Assembly: GCF_003391135.1 (NCBI RefSeq)
Contig: NZ_CP031455.1
Span: 1,054,001 to 1,118,000, forward strand
DNA length: 64,000 nucleotides
Source of the DNA: Streptoverticillium olivoreticuli subsp. olivoreticuli
Lineage (GTDB): Bacteria > Actinomycetota > Actinomycetes > Streptomycetales > Streptomycetaceae
Direction: 5' to 3'
The notes below the pieces were generated by a model that was given only the letters and a program-made list of their open reading frames with translations, did no database searches and had not been told where the DNA came from. Positions 53,641 to 61,754 of this stretch are shown here, one piece after another. The first letter of the stretch is position 1. Each line of letters begins with the position of its first letter. Position numbers and translations under genes: made by a program.

Positions 53641-54405
53641 CGCCTCCCAGGCGAAGGGCCTGATGAGGGCGCGAGGCAGGTGGCGCAGCCCCCAGGCGGC
53701 GGCTTTGTACCGCAGGCTGGGGACGCTGAGGACGGCACCGCGCCGGAGGTGCCGCAGGGCCGTACGGGCCACGTAGTCGGCGTCCAGCCACAGCCACGCC
53801 GGTGGCCAGGCCGTGCCGATACCGGCGCGCTGGTGGAACTCGGTGCGGGTGTATCCGGGGAGCAGCGCCATCAGCCGTACCCCCGACTCCCGGACCTGGC
53901 GCGAACGGGCCAGCGACTCGGTGAAGTTGACCGTCCACGCCTTGCTGGCGGGGTAGGTGGAGGCGAGCCAGGCGGGTCCCAGTCCTGCCACGCTCGCCAC
54001 GTTGACGACGGCTCCGGAGCGGCGCGGGATCATCGCGCCGAGGGCGGCGTGGGTCAGACGCAGCGTCGCGCGCACATTGACGTCGAGGAGGTACTCCTCA
54101 TCCGCGACGGTGTTCGCGGGGAAGGACGAGGCGTAGCCCATACCGGCGTTGTTGACGAGCAGGTCGACCGGCGCTCCCCGGTCGGCGAGCCGTGCCGCGA
54201 CCGCGGCGCAGCCCATGGCCGAGGCCAGGTCGGCGGGGAGGATGTCCACGTGTGCGGCGCCCGCGGCGCGCAACTGCCGGGCGGTCTCCTCCAGGTCCTT
54301 CCGGGTCCGGGCGACGAGGACGAGGGCGGCTCCTTCCCTTGCCAGGGCCCGGGCGAGGGCCTTGCCGAGGCCCGCGGTCGCGCCGGTGACGAGGGCGGTG
54401 GCCAC
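53629..54405 (-). CDS. SDR family oxidoreductase (3-ketoacyl/ketosphinganine-reductase-like)
   Basis: 258 residues from GTG 54405 with GGAGG 5 bp upstream. T-G-A-T-A-G-L-G at about 7-14, N-N-A-G-M-G-Y, Y-P-A-S-K catalytic pair, and a C-terminal hydrophobic/aromatic tail (R-Y-K-A-A-A-W-G-L-R-H-L-P) unlike FabG. This tail resembles lipid-associated 3-ketodihydrosphingosine reductase-like SDRs. It ends 13 bp beyond the KS stop on the opposite strand, and is 31 bp downstream of the AONS gene in the same direction, so probably cotranscribed with it. Confidence 0.83.
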   Translation of the reverse strand: MATALVTGATAGLGKALARALAREGAALVLVARTRKDLEETARQLRAAGAAHVDILPADLASAMGCAAVAARLADRGAPVDLLVNNAGMGYASSFPANTVADEEYLLDVNVRATLRLTHAALGAMIPRRSGAVVNVASVAGLGPAWLASTYPASKAWTVNFTESLARSRQVRESGVRLMALLPGYTRTEFHQRAGIGTAWPPAWLWLDADYVARTALRHLRRGAVLSVPSLRYKAAAWGLRHLPRALIRPFAWEAAPR

Positions 54406-54436
54406 GGTTCCTCCAGGGCGGTACGGCGCGGGCGGT

Positions 54437-55717
54437 TCAGGGCAGCAGGTGGCGGATCCCCGCGACCCAGGTCTCGGCGGACCCCTCGGCGCCGGGGAGC
54501 CGGAGGTGGCTGGTGTGCGAGGCGGCGAGATCATTTTCCGGTAGGTCGAGGGCGGCCAGCGGCTCGCGGATGTCCGCGAACGCCGTTGTGACCGCGTCGA
54601 GTTGTTCCTCGGTGTGCGAGGCGCAGAAGCTCGCGCGCAGACAGGCGGGCGCGGCCGGGGGCATGACCGCGTTGACGTGCACGCCGCGGTCCAGCAGCAG
54701 CTTCCAGGCGACGGCCGTGCGCAGTTCGTCACCGACGTCGACGGGGACGAGAGGGGTGTCGCCGGGCGGCACCCGGTATCCGAGTGCGGAGAGCGCGCGC
54801 CGCATACGACGGGCGTTGTCGAGGGCGGTCCGGCCGCGCCAGGGTTCGTCGCCCACGATGCGCAGGGCCTGCAGGGCGGCGGCGGTGTTGGCCGGGCTGG
54901 CCCCGGCCGAGAAGACCAGGGGACGGGCGTAGTGGCGCAGATACTCGATGACGGCCCTGTCGCCGAGGACGGCACCGCCGATGGAGGCGAACGCCTTGGA
55001 GAAGGTCAGGGAGATGACCGGTACGTCGTCGGTGAGTCCGTATTGCGCGCAGGTGCCGTGCCCTTCGGCGAGCACTCCGGCACCGTGGGCATCGTCGACG
55101 ACCAGGGTGGCGCCGTGCTCGTGGCAGACGCGGACCAGGTCGGGCAGGGGACACAGGTCGCCGCGCATGCTGTAGACGCCGTCGACGACGACCATGCGGC
55201 CGCCGTTGCCCGGCAGGGCCTTCAGCCCTGCGGCGAGCCGGTCCGTGCCGTTGTGAGGGAACCAGTGGACCTTGGCGCGGCTGAGCCGGGCGGCGTCGAC
55301 GAGGGAGGCGTGGGCCTCCTGGTCGACGAGCACGTGGTCGCCGGTCCGGCACAGCCCGGCGACGGCGCCGAGACCCGCCTGATAGCCGGTGGCGAAGACC
55401 AGGGCGGCGGGCTTGCCGAAGAACTGGGCGAGTTCGTCCTCCAGTTGCTCGTGCAGATCGAGGTTGCCGTTGAGCAGCCGGGAGCCCGAGGAACCCGTGC
55501 CGTACCGGCGGGCCGCCTCGGCGGCGGCCTCGGTGACGCGCGGGTCGGCGGCGAGCCCGAGGTAGTCCCCGGAGCCGCAGACGATGACATCCCGGCCGCC
55601 CACCGTGCGGGCGGCGCCCGGGCCCCGGCCGGAGAACGCGGAGTAGAACGGGTACAGGCCGAGACTCTTGGCCTGGCGGGAGCGGGTGAAGGACGCACAT
55701 CTGCCGACGATGTCCAT
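54437..55717 (-). CDS. Alpha-oxoamine synthase (8-amino-7-oxononanoate-synthase-like)
   Basis: 426 residues from ATG 55717, GGAGAGG ribosome site. Fold type I PLP enzyme. PLP lysine is K241 in L-T-F-S-K-A-F-A-S; the cofactor Asp/His are in V-V-D-D-A-H-G-A-G-V, and G-S-G-S-R/S-G-S-R-L-L-N-G is the substrate loop. Enzymes of the AOS family condense an amino acid with an acyl-CoA or acyl-ACP with loss of CO2. With a KS and a free ACP beside it, an acyl-ACP partner is likely. No bioA/bioD/bioB in the window, so a biotin role is less likely. Confidence 0.88.
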   Translation of the reverse strand: MDIVGRCASFTRSRQAKSLGLYPFYSAFSGRGPGAARTVGGRDVIVCGSGDYLGLAADPRVTEAAAEAARRYGTGSSGSRLLNGNLDLHEQLEDELAQFFGKPAALVFATGYQAGLGAVAGLCRTGDHVLVDQEAHASLVDAARLSRAKVHWFPHNGTDRLAAGLKALPGNGGRMVVVDGVYSMRGDLCPLPDLVRVCHEHGATLVVDDAHGAGVLAEGHGTCAQYGLTDDVPVISLTFSKAFASIGGAVLGDRAVIEYLRHYARPLVFSAGASPANTAAALQALRIVGDEPWRGRTALDNARRMRRALSALGYRVPPGDTPLVPVDVGDELRTAVAWKLLLDRGVHVNAVMPPAAPACLRASFCASHTEEQLDAVTTAFADIREPLAALDLPENDLAASHTSHLRLPGAEGSAETWVAGIRHLLP

Positions 55718-55785
55718 GACTCGCCTCTCCAGCCTTCTCGAAGGTCTTCGACGGTCTCCGACGGTTCGACAGGTGCGGAGCGGGC

Positions 55786-56058
55786 TCAGCGGGGCCTGCG
55801 GGAACGGCGCTCGGCCTGCCAGTCCCGGACCTGGGCGGCGTGCATGCCCTTGCCCAAAGACCCCTTGGGAACGGGCCCGCCCCGGAGGGCCAGGTACCAG
55901 ATGTACGGGTTCCACCAATGGATCCACTTGTTGGGGTTGACGGCGAAGGCGACGACGGACGCCAGCCGGTCGGCAAGGGATTCACGGTGGGTCGGTGCCA
56001 ACGTGCGTCCTCGCTTCCGGGCCTGGATGCGCGCACGGAGGGCGCTGCTCCGGCACAT
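55786..56058 (-). CDS. Small protein (90 residues) of the AONS/KS cluster, unknown family
   Basis: Starts at ATG 56058 (GTG 56064 also possible); the longer frame to 56352 is low-quality sequence. The core residues about 38-75 (V-V-A-F-A-V-N-P-N-K-W-I-H-W-W-N-P-Y, then L-G-K-G-M-H-A-A-Q-V-R-D-W-Q) are rich in Trp/Tyr and unlike random coding. Flanks are basic. No signal peptide. It lies 68 bp upstream of the AONS gene in the same direction and opposite the P450 start. Function unknown. Confidence 0.6.
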   Translation of the reverse strand: MCRSSALRARIQARKRGRTLAPTHRESLADRLASVVAFAVNPNKWIHWWNPYIWYLALRGGPVPKGSLGKGMHAAQVRDWQAERRSRRPR

Positions 56059-56252
56059 CCTCACGGTCCCATCCAGGACCGGGCCGCACCAGGGCGCTCG
56101 GGGGCGGACGACGGGAGCGGTGTCCGGGGGACGGACGCCCCCTGAGGGCACGGGCGATACACCGGCGCCTCCACCATGCGGTTTCCGGCGGGGAGGCCGG
56201 GGACATACGGCCATATAGGCACGCTCCCAAGGGCGTTCAGGAGGACAGGGCC

Positions 56253-57641
56253 GTGAAGAGCACTCGCTGTCGCCTGCCTCCGGGCCCTGCGGCACCGACT
56301 CCCGTCCAGTCGGTGCGCTTCCTGCGGGACCCCTACGCGATGCTGGCCGCACAACACACCCGCTTCGGCGACGCCTTCACCCTGCGTCTTGCCGGCATGG
56401 GCGCCCTCGTCATGGTGAGCGACCCCGAGGGGATCCGGAACATCGTCGCCGCTCCCCCGGACGTGCTGGCCGCGGGCCGGGCCCGGGGGATACTCGACGT
56501 GATCTACGGGACCCGCTCGCTGCTGACCCGGGACGGCGACGAACAGGCATGGCAACGACGCTTCCTCATGCCGCTGTTCCACCGTTCCCACGTCACCCAC
56601 GGGCAACGGCTGGCGCTGGAGGCGACGCGTGAGGCCATGGCGACCTGGCCGACCGACCGGCCCTTTCCTCTCGTGCCCCGCCTGATGTCGATCACCACCG
56701 ACGTCCTCACGCAGAAGTTCCTCAAGGCCGACCGGGATGAATCACTGCACGTCAAGGAACTCCTGCACGCGTTCATCGACGCCGCCCACCGGCCGCTGAC
56801 CTTCCACCTGCCACAGCTCCCGTCCAAGGTTGCCGTGGGGCCCTGGCGGCGGTACGGCCGCGCCCGCGACCGGCTGGACACGTGTCTGCGAGAGCTCTGC
56901 GCCACACGCCGCGCGTTCCCCTGCACGACGGACGGCGACCTCGTGACCGCGCTGCTCCGGGCGGACAGGCCCAACGGCGCGCCGCTGGACGACGACACCC
57001 TTCGCGACATCCTCGTGGTGGTGCTCGGCAGCGGTGCGGAGACCGTTACTTACAGCCTGGCGTGGGTCATGGAAGCCGTCCTGGCCCACCGGGAGACGGC
57101 CGACCGCGCCCGGGCCGAGCTGCGCGACGTGACCGAAGGCTGCCCTCTCGGCGTGGACCATCTGCCGCGGCTCCCCTACCTCACGGCGGCCGTCACCGAG
57201 GCACTGCGCCTCTACCCGATCAACCCGATCGTGCCCCGCCGCGTGCTCGGGCCCGGATTCGCCGTCGCAGGCTTCTCCCTGCCCGCCGGTGTGCACGTCG
57301 CCGTCAACGGCTTCGGTGCCCATCGCCGGGCGGTGGCGTATCCCGACCCCTGCCGCTTCCGTCCCGAACGGTGGCTGGACAAAAGGCCGGCCCCCTACAC
57401 CTGGGTCCCCTTCGGCGGCGGCGCACGCAAGTGCATTGCCGCTTATTTCGCCCTGAACGAGCTCCAGGCCATTGCGGCGAGCCTCCTGCTCGCGGAAGAC
57501 CTGAGCCTGGTCACTCCTGCGGTCGGCCCCGGCCGGCTCCTCGGCGACATGGTCGTCCCCTCGGAGGGGACGGTCGTGACCTTCACATCCCGAAACCGCC
57601 TCGGCGGAAGTGGCCGCTTCACACCGCGATCGCGGCGCTGA
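56253..57641 (+). CDS. Cytochrome P450
   Basis: 462 residues from GTG 56253 behind AGGAGG. I-helix G-A-E-T-V-T-Y around 262, E-A-L-R-L-Y-P (ExxR), and heme-ligand C394 in F-G-G-G-A-R-K-C-I-A-A; the usual glycine after the Cys pair is Ala. No N-terminal membrane anchor, as in soluble actinobacterial P450s. Divergent from the 90-residue protein gene. Probably oxidises the product of the KS/AONS cluster. The 3' end overlaps the convergent hydrolase gene by 23 bp. Confidence 0.9.
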   Translation: MKSTRCRLPPGPAAPTPVQSVRFLRDPYAMLAAQHTRFGDAFTLRLAGMGALVMVSDPEGIRNIVAAPPDVLAAGRARGILDVIYGTRSLLTRDGDEQAWQRRFLMPLFHRSHVTHGQRLALEATREAMATWPTDRPFPLVPRLMSITTDVLTQKFLKADRDESLHVKELLHAFIDAAHRPLTFHLPQLPSKVAVGPWRRYGRARDRLDTCLRELCATRRAFPCTTDGDLVTALLRADRPNGAPLDDDTLRDILVVVLGSGAETVTYSLAWVMEAVLAHRETADRARAELRDVTEGCPLGVDHLPRLPYLTAAVTEALRLYPINPIVPRRVLGPGFAVAGFSLPAGVHVAVNGFGAHRRAVAYPDPCRFRPERWLDKRPAPYTWVPFGGGARKCIAAYFALNELQAIAASLLLAEDLSLVTPAVGPGRLLGDMVVPSEGTVVTFTSRNRLGGSGRFTPRSRR

Positions 57642-58482
57642 TGGCCGCCGCGAAGCGGTCCGGATACTCCAGTGGCGCGAAGTGCCCGGCGCCGTCGACG
57701 AAGTCGAGGGTGACATCGTGGAAGAAGTCGTCCAGCCGGTCCGACCAGCTCCTGGGGAAGAGCGGGTCGTGCTCGGGCCACAGCACGGTCGTCGGGACGG
57801 TGATCCGGTCCTCACGGGCGGGTGGCGTCTCGCCCAGCGCGCTCGCGACGGCACCGGCGCCCGCCCGGTACCACCCGATGGAGGCCGTGAACGCGCCCGG
57901 AGGGCCGTAGACGGAAACGAGGTGGTCGAGGGCATCGGCGTCGGGAGTGAACGACGGACCCGACCAGTGGGACCAGAAATGGCGCAGATAGTCGCGCAGC
58001 GCCTCGGGGTGGCCGTCGAGCAGGTTCTCGGCCAGCGCCAGCTGATGGAACGACTGGTACCAGAACTCCCGCTGCGCCTGCGGATCGAGGATCCGCCCGC
58101 CGATCCCGGGGAGCGGCGGCGTCACGACCAGCGCACGTACCAGTTCCGGGTGATCCCGTGCCACGGCCTGCGCGATGCGGCTGCCGATGTCGTAGCCCGC
58201 GATCACGGGCCGGGCCAGGCCCAGCTCCCGGATGAGCCCGGCCACGCTGCGGGCCTGGGCGGCGGCGCCGTACTGCTCCGAGGGATCGGCGGCATGCTTG
58301 TCGGATTCGCCGAATCCCCGAAGGTCCGGAACGACGACATCGCGCTTCCCGCCGAGCAGCGGCACGACGTCGCGGTAGTCCGTACGATCGCCCGGCCAGC
58401 CGTGCAGCAGGACGACCGCGTCTCCCGAACCCGAGCGGTCATAGCCGATCCGAAAACCATCCACCGGTGCGCTGATGGGCAC
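57619..58482 (-). CDS. Alpha/beta hydrolase, epoxide hydrolase/haloalkane dehalogenase type
   Basis: 287 residues. Nucleophile elbow G-Y-D-I-G-S has Asp, as in epoxide hydrolases and dehalogenases, not Ser. H-G-W-P-G-D is the oxyanion motif, and G-A-G-H-F-A carries the catalytic His near the C-terminus. Ends inside the last 23 bp of the P450 gene on the opposite strand. May process an epoxide made by that P450, which is inference from adjacency. Confidence 0.85.
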   Translation of the reverse strand: MPISAPVDGFRIGYDRSGSGDAVVLLHGWPGDRTDYRDVVPLLGGKRDVVVPDLRGFGESDKHAADPSEQYGAAAQARSVAGLIRELGLARPVIAGYDIGSRIAQAVARDHPELVRALVVTPPLPGIGGRILDPQAQREFWYQSFHQLALAENLLDGHPEALRDYLRHFWSHWSGPSFTPDADALDHLVSVYGPPGAFTASIGWYRAGAGAVASALGETPPAREDRITVPTTVLWPEHDPLFPRSWSDRLDDFFHDVTLDFVDGAGHFAPLEYPDRFAAAISAAIAV

Positions 58483-58561
58483 AACTGCCTCCGACTTGAA
58501 TCGATCGCGAAAGCCAACCTACAACTCGCCTCGCCACTCGGCAGTGTGAAGTAGAAGAGGC

Positions 58562-59722
58562 TCAGTGGCTCTTGACAGCGAACGGTCCGCTCTCGCCGAA
58601 GACCTGCTCGGCGAAGTGCTCGCCCATGCGGCGGTGACCGGCGGAGTCCGGGTGGAGCCGGTCGGGCAGGGGCAGTTCGGCGAAGTCCGCTTCGCCGTAG
58701 AGCGCGCGGCCGTCGAGATAGTGCAGGTTCGGGTCGTCGGCGGCTCGCTGGGCGGTGATGCGGGAGAGCTCGTTCCGGATGATGGTGAGCGTCAGCCGCG
58801 AGCGGTCCGACGGGTCGCCGACGGCCCGGAAGCTCAGCTTCGAAGCGGTGAAGTCCGGGGCGAGAGGGCCCGGGGTGTCCTCTTGGATGGGGCAGAGGAT
58901 GGGGGACACGACCAGCAGCGGCGTGGTGGGGTGCCCCTCGCGGATGGTGTCGAGGAAGCCGTGGACCGCCGGGGAGAAGCCGCGCACGCGCATCAGGTCG
59001 GTGTTGACCAGGTTGATGCCGATCTTGAGGCTGATCAGGTCCGCGGGGGTGTCACGCATGGTGCGCGCGACGAACGGGTCGAGCAGGGCGTTGCCGCCCA
59101 GCCCCAGGTTGATCAGTTCCACGCCGCCCCGGGCGGCGGCCAGCGCCGGCCAGGTCGAGGTCGGGCTGTCGGCATTGGAGCCGTGGCTGATCGAACTGCC
59201 GTGGTGCAGCCACACCCTGCGGCCGCGGTCCGGCGCGGCCTCCACCGGGGCGTCGGTGCGCAGGGCGATCAGTTCGACGACCTCCCTGTGCGGCAGCCAG
59301 ATCTCGACGTCCTTCTCGTCGGCCGACAGCTCGGTGAACCGGACGGTGCCTGCCGGGCCGGGACGGGTGGCCATGGACTGGGTGGTCATGTCGATGGTGT
59401 TGACGTTGCCGCCCGCCACGCTGGTTTGGCCGACGGAACGGCCGTCGACGAGCAGGTCGTACACGCCGTCGGGAGGGGTCGGGGCACCCTGGTAGACCGT
59501 CTTCGTGGCCAGCACGTCCAGCTCGACGGCGGTGGCCCGGGTGCGGAAGGCCAGCCGTACACCGGAGGGCTGGGCCTCGACCATGGCCAGGTTCCCGTCG
59601 GGGAACTGCTTGCGGGCCCAGGCGGGCAGCCGGTGCGGCAGCACGCCGCGCGCGGTGCGTTCCACGTCGAGGGCGCCGCGCAGGATGCGCGGTTCGATGG
59701 GCGTGGTGATCCAGTCGGTCAC
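58562..59722 (-). CDS. SGNH/GDSL-type esterase/lipase family protein
   Basis: 386 residues from GTG 59722 with AAGGA at 5-bp spacing; the open frame continues to 60994 but the extension overlaps other genes. Residues 1-165 form an N-terminal beta-rich domain. The SGNH blocks are H-H-G-S-S-I-S-H-G (block I Ser), L-G-L-G-G-N-A-L (block II/III Gly/Asn), G-I-N-L-V-N and D-R-L-H-P-D-S-A-G-H (block V Asp/His). Acts on esters or acetylated sugars; N-terminal domain suggests carbohydrate esterase type. No signal peptide. Confidence 0.85.
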   Translation of the reverse strand: MTDWITTPIEPRILRGALDVERTARGVLPHRLPAWARKQFPDGNLAMVEAQPSGVRLAFRTRATAVELDVLATKTVYQGAPTPPDGVYDLLVDGRSVGQTSVAGGNVNTIDMTTQSMATRPGPAGTVRFTELSADEKDVEIWLPHREVVELIALRTDAPVEAAPDRGRRVWLHHGSSISHGSNADSPTSTWPALAAARGGVELINLGLGGNALLDPFVARTMRDTPADLISLKIGINLVNTDLMRVRGFSPAVHGFLDTIREGHPTTPLLVVSPILCPIQEDTPGPLAPDFTASKLSFRAVGDPSDRSRLTLTIIRNELSRITAQRAADDPNLHYLDGRALYGEADFAELPLPDRLHPDSAGHRRMGEHFAEQVFGESGPFAVKSH

Positions 59723-60119
59723 GTCGGTCCTTACGGGGTGGCAGTGCGGGAGACCCGCGGCCGGGAAGCACTCGCCTCCGGCCACCCGGCCATGTCGACG
59801 GGGCCACGCCACCCTATCGACGGCCCGATACGTCCCACGGCCGGGCAGGGGAGAAGCCGCACCTGCCGGCTCCTCCCCTGCCCGGTGATGCGAGTGGATG
59901 CGCGAGTGGCACCTGGGCAAGCAATCCCCCTTACGAGTGAGCCACCCCCTCAGGGGTGATCGAACGGGACACGGCCACGCCGCTCCCCAAGCACGCCTTG
60001 GACCATCACCAAAAATCGAACCTTCACGCGCCAGTTCGCCCATCCATCCCCGTGACGGGTCGCTGATCAGCACCGTTCCTCCAGACATCCACGCGCGACC
60101 ACGACCTGTCGGAGGAATC
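59723..60119. promoter_or_regulatory. Upstream region of the peptide/kinase/exporter operon
   Basis: 397 bp without a credible gene. It holds a hairpin CACCCC-N4-GGGGTG at 59943-59958, an AT-richer stretch at about 60005-60020 and a strong GGAGGAATC ribosome site (60111-60119) for the peptide gene. It should contain the promoters of both the SGNH gene and the peptide operon; no sigma-factor pair could be fixed. Confidence 0.5.
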
Positions 60120-60266
60120 ATGAATCCCGTCCCCATCCCCGCCACCCCTCGGATCGCGTTCGAAAACCTCCCTGCCGACCGGCCGGAGGGCGGCGATGCT
60201 GTGGTTGACGGTTTCTTCGTCCGCGCATTCGACCCGTCCAGTCCGGCGCCGAGGTGGGGGGCATGA
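60120..60266 (+). CDS. 48-residue peptide gene, candidate precursor peptide
   Basis: Opens M-N-P-V-P-I-P-A-T-P-R-I-A-F-E-N-L-P-A-D and ends D-P-S-S-P-A-P-R-W-G-A. A perfect GGAGGA ribosome site lies 3 bp from ATG 60120. No Cys, seven Pro, one Thr and two Ser, and no hydrophobic signal, so not a classical lanthipeptide core. The TGA overlaps the kinase ATG at 60263 (ATGA). A short acidic/proline N-terminal part and a F-F-V-R-A-F-D-P C-terminal part could be leader and core. Peptide-natural-product precursor is inference. Confidence 0.5.
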   Translation: MNPVPIPATPRIAFENLPADRPEGGDAVVDGFFVRAFDPSSPAPRWGA

Positions 60267-61132
60267 CCGGTCGTCACGACATCCCCGCCGAGCCCCGCGC
60301 GTGGGCCGAGCGACTCCTCGGTCCGCTCCTCTGCGCACGCGACGCCTCTCGCGCCCGGCCGGGCTCCCGGCTCTGGGAGCTCGCCCGGTCCGATGGCGCC
60401 CGGTTCTTCCTCAAGCTCTCGCCCAGTGCCGTGTCCTTCACCCGGGAGACCTTCGCCTACCGGCACGCCGTGCCCGCGCTCGGAGGCGGGCACGCGCCGC
60501 AGTTGGTGGAGAGCGACGCCGGACTTCTCGCCCTGCTGCTGACGGCGCTGCCGGGCGCCCCCGTCCCACGCCTGCGGCTGACGTCGGCCGAGCACCGCAC
60601 GGCGCACCGGCGGGCCGGTGCCCTCCTGGCCCGCCTCCACGAGGTGGACCAGTGGACCAGCGAGACGTACGCCGAGGCCAAGGCCTCCCTCAGAACGGCC
60701 GCGGACGGTGCCGAGCGGTACCTCGGGCGAGGCGGCCTGTTGTCCGCGCAGGAGCAGAAGCTCGTCCGTGACAGTGCGGAGGAACTGCGGCTGGCCGGGC
60801 CCGTGCCGCTCGGGTTCGTCCACGGAGACGCCCGGCCCCAGAACCTCCTGTGGTCCGGTCGGCACACTGCGCTGATCGATTTCGAACGCTCCCGATTCGC
60901 GGCCGCGGTACAGGACTTCACCGCCATGACGTGCGGCACCTGGGCCGAACACCCCGACCGGCGGGCGGCCTTCTTCACCGGCTACGGGCGCCAACTCACC
61001 ACCGAGGAACGGCGCATGCTGCGGTGCCTGGCCGCCGTCGACGCCACGAGCCGCCTGGCGTCGGGACCGCCCGGCGCCGCACGCGGCCGCCGCACCCTCG
61101 AGCGGCTGGCGAGCGGAGAGTTCACATGCTGA
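60263..61132 (+). CDS. Aminoglycoside-phosphotransferase-like kinase (APH family)
   Basis: 289 residues from ATG 60263 (in the peptide stop). Kinase motifs: F-F-L-K-L-S (ATP lysine), H-G-D-A-R-P-Q-N-L-L-W (catalytic loop with D and N) and L-I-D-F-E-R (metal Asp). Low similarity to resistance enzymes by eye, and the context suggests a peptide- or metabolite-modifying kinase. The last codons overlap the NUDIX gene by 7 bp. Confidence 0.82.
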   Translation: MTGRHDIPAEPRAWAERLLGPLLCARDASRARPGSRLWELARSDGARFFLKLSPSAVSFTRETFAYRHAVPALGGGHAPQLVESDAGLLALLLTALPGAPVPRLRLTSAEHRTAHRRAGALLARLHEVDQWTSETYAEAKASLRTAADGAERYLGRGGLLSAQEQKLVRDSAEELRLAGPVPLGFVHGDARPQNLLWSGRHTALIDFERSRFAAAVQDFTAMTCGTWAEHPDRRAAFFTGYGRQLTTEERRMLRCLAAVDATSRLASGPPGAARGRRTLERLASGEFTC

Positions 61133-61617
61133 CCGGCCACGGCCACGGCCGCGGCCCGGGCGCGGTGAATGTGATCGTGCTGCTCCAGCGGTGGAACGAC
61201 GGCCGTGTCCTGGCCGTGCGCCGCGACGCGTCCTGCGCGCACGCGCCCGGTCTGCTCACGGCCGTGGGCGGGCACTTGGGCGACGGTGAATTCGCCGACC
61301 AGGCGACGCTGCGCAAGGCGTACGAGGAGGTGGGCGTCCGGGTCTCCCCGGCGGATCTCGAGTTCTGCCAGCTCGTGCACTACCTGGCCCCGTGCGGGCG
61401 GCGGCGGATCGGCATGGCGTTCACCGCGCGGCGCTGGGAGGGCGAGCCGTACAACCGCGAGCCCACCCACACGGGCCTGTTCTGGGTGGACCCCGGCAAC
61501 CCGCCGCCCGACTGCCACTCCTATACCCGGACCGTGCTGACGCACTTCGTCGCCGGATCCCTCTACGCGAACATCACCGCGCCCACCCGCCCCGGTGCGG
61601 CCACCGACCTGGCCTGA
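61126..61617 (+). CDS. NUDIX-domain protein with altered Nudix box
   Basis: 163 residues from ATG 61126, overlapping the kinase gene by 7 bp, GGAGAG upstream. The Nudix box is G-G-H-L-G-D-G-E ... R-K-A-Y-E-E-V-G-V: the spacing is right and the double Glu is kept, but the Glu after Arg in the canonical R-E-x-x-E-E is Lys. Hydrolase activity may be changed or kept. NUDIX enzymes hydrolyse nucleoside diphosphate-X. Role in this operon unknown. Confidence 0.83.
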   Translation: MLTGHGHGRGPGAVNVIVLLQRWNDGRVLAVRRDASCAHAPGLLTAVGGHLGDGEFADQATLRKAYEEVGVRVSPADLEFCQLVHYLAPCGRRRIGMAFTARRWEGEPYNREPTHTGLFWVDPGNPPPDCHSYTRTVLTHFVAGSLYANITAPTRPGAATDLA

Positions 61618-61649
61618 CGTTCCATCCGATCACACTCCTGGAGGCCGCC

Positions 61650-61754
61650 ATGCATGACCCGTACGAATCCGCCTCGCCACGACCGGCTCCCGACCGAGCC
61701 GCTTTATGTGATGCGACGCTGTTGTCGGTCCGACACGCGGGGAGGCGCGCATGA
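61650..61754 (+). CDS. 34-residue peptide gene coupled to the ABC exporter
   Basis: ATG 61650 follows GGAGG by 5 bp and ends in TGA overlapping the exporter start (ATGA at 61751). Opens M-H-D-P-Y-E-S-A-S-P-R-P-A-P and ends V-R-H-A-G-R-R-A, one Cys in A-L-C-D-A. No signal or hydrophobic core. Could be a second precursor, or a short translation-coupling leader for the exporter. Confidence 0.5.
   Translation: MHDPYESASPRPAPDRAALCDATLLSVRHAGRRA

Noticed and set aside
54437..55717. Calling the AONS-like gene bioF
   Set aside because: There is no biotin gene next to it, and its neighbours are ACP, KS, SDR and P450; a biotin role is not supported by context.
60120..60266. Lanthipeptide or lasso precursor
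   Set aside because: No Cys, few Ser/Thr, and no LanB/C/M, LanKC, lasso cyclase or protease gene in the operon; kept only as an unclassified peptide candidate.
58562..60994. An 810-codon minus-strand frame
   Set aside because: Only its C-terminal 386 codons (from GTG 59722) are the SGNH protein; the N-terminal part overlaps the peptide and kinase genes and has no protein-like features.
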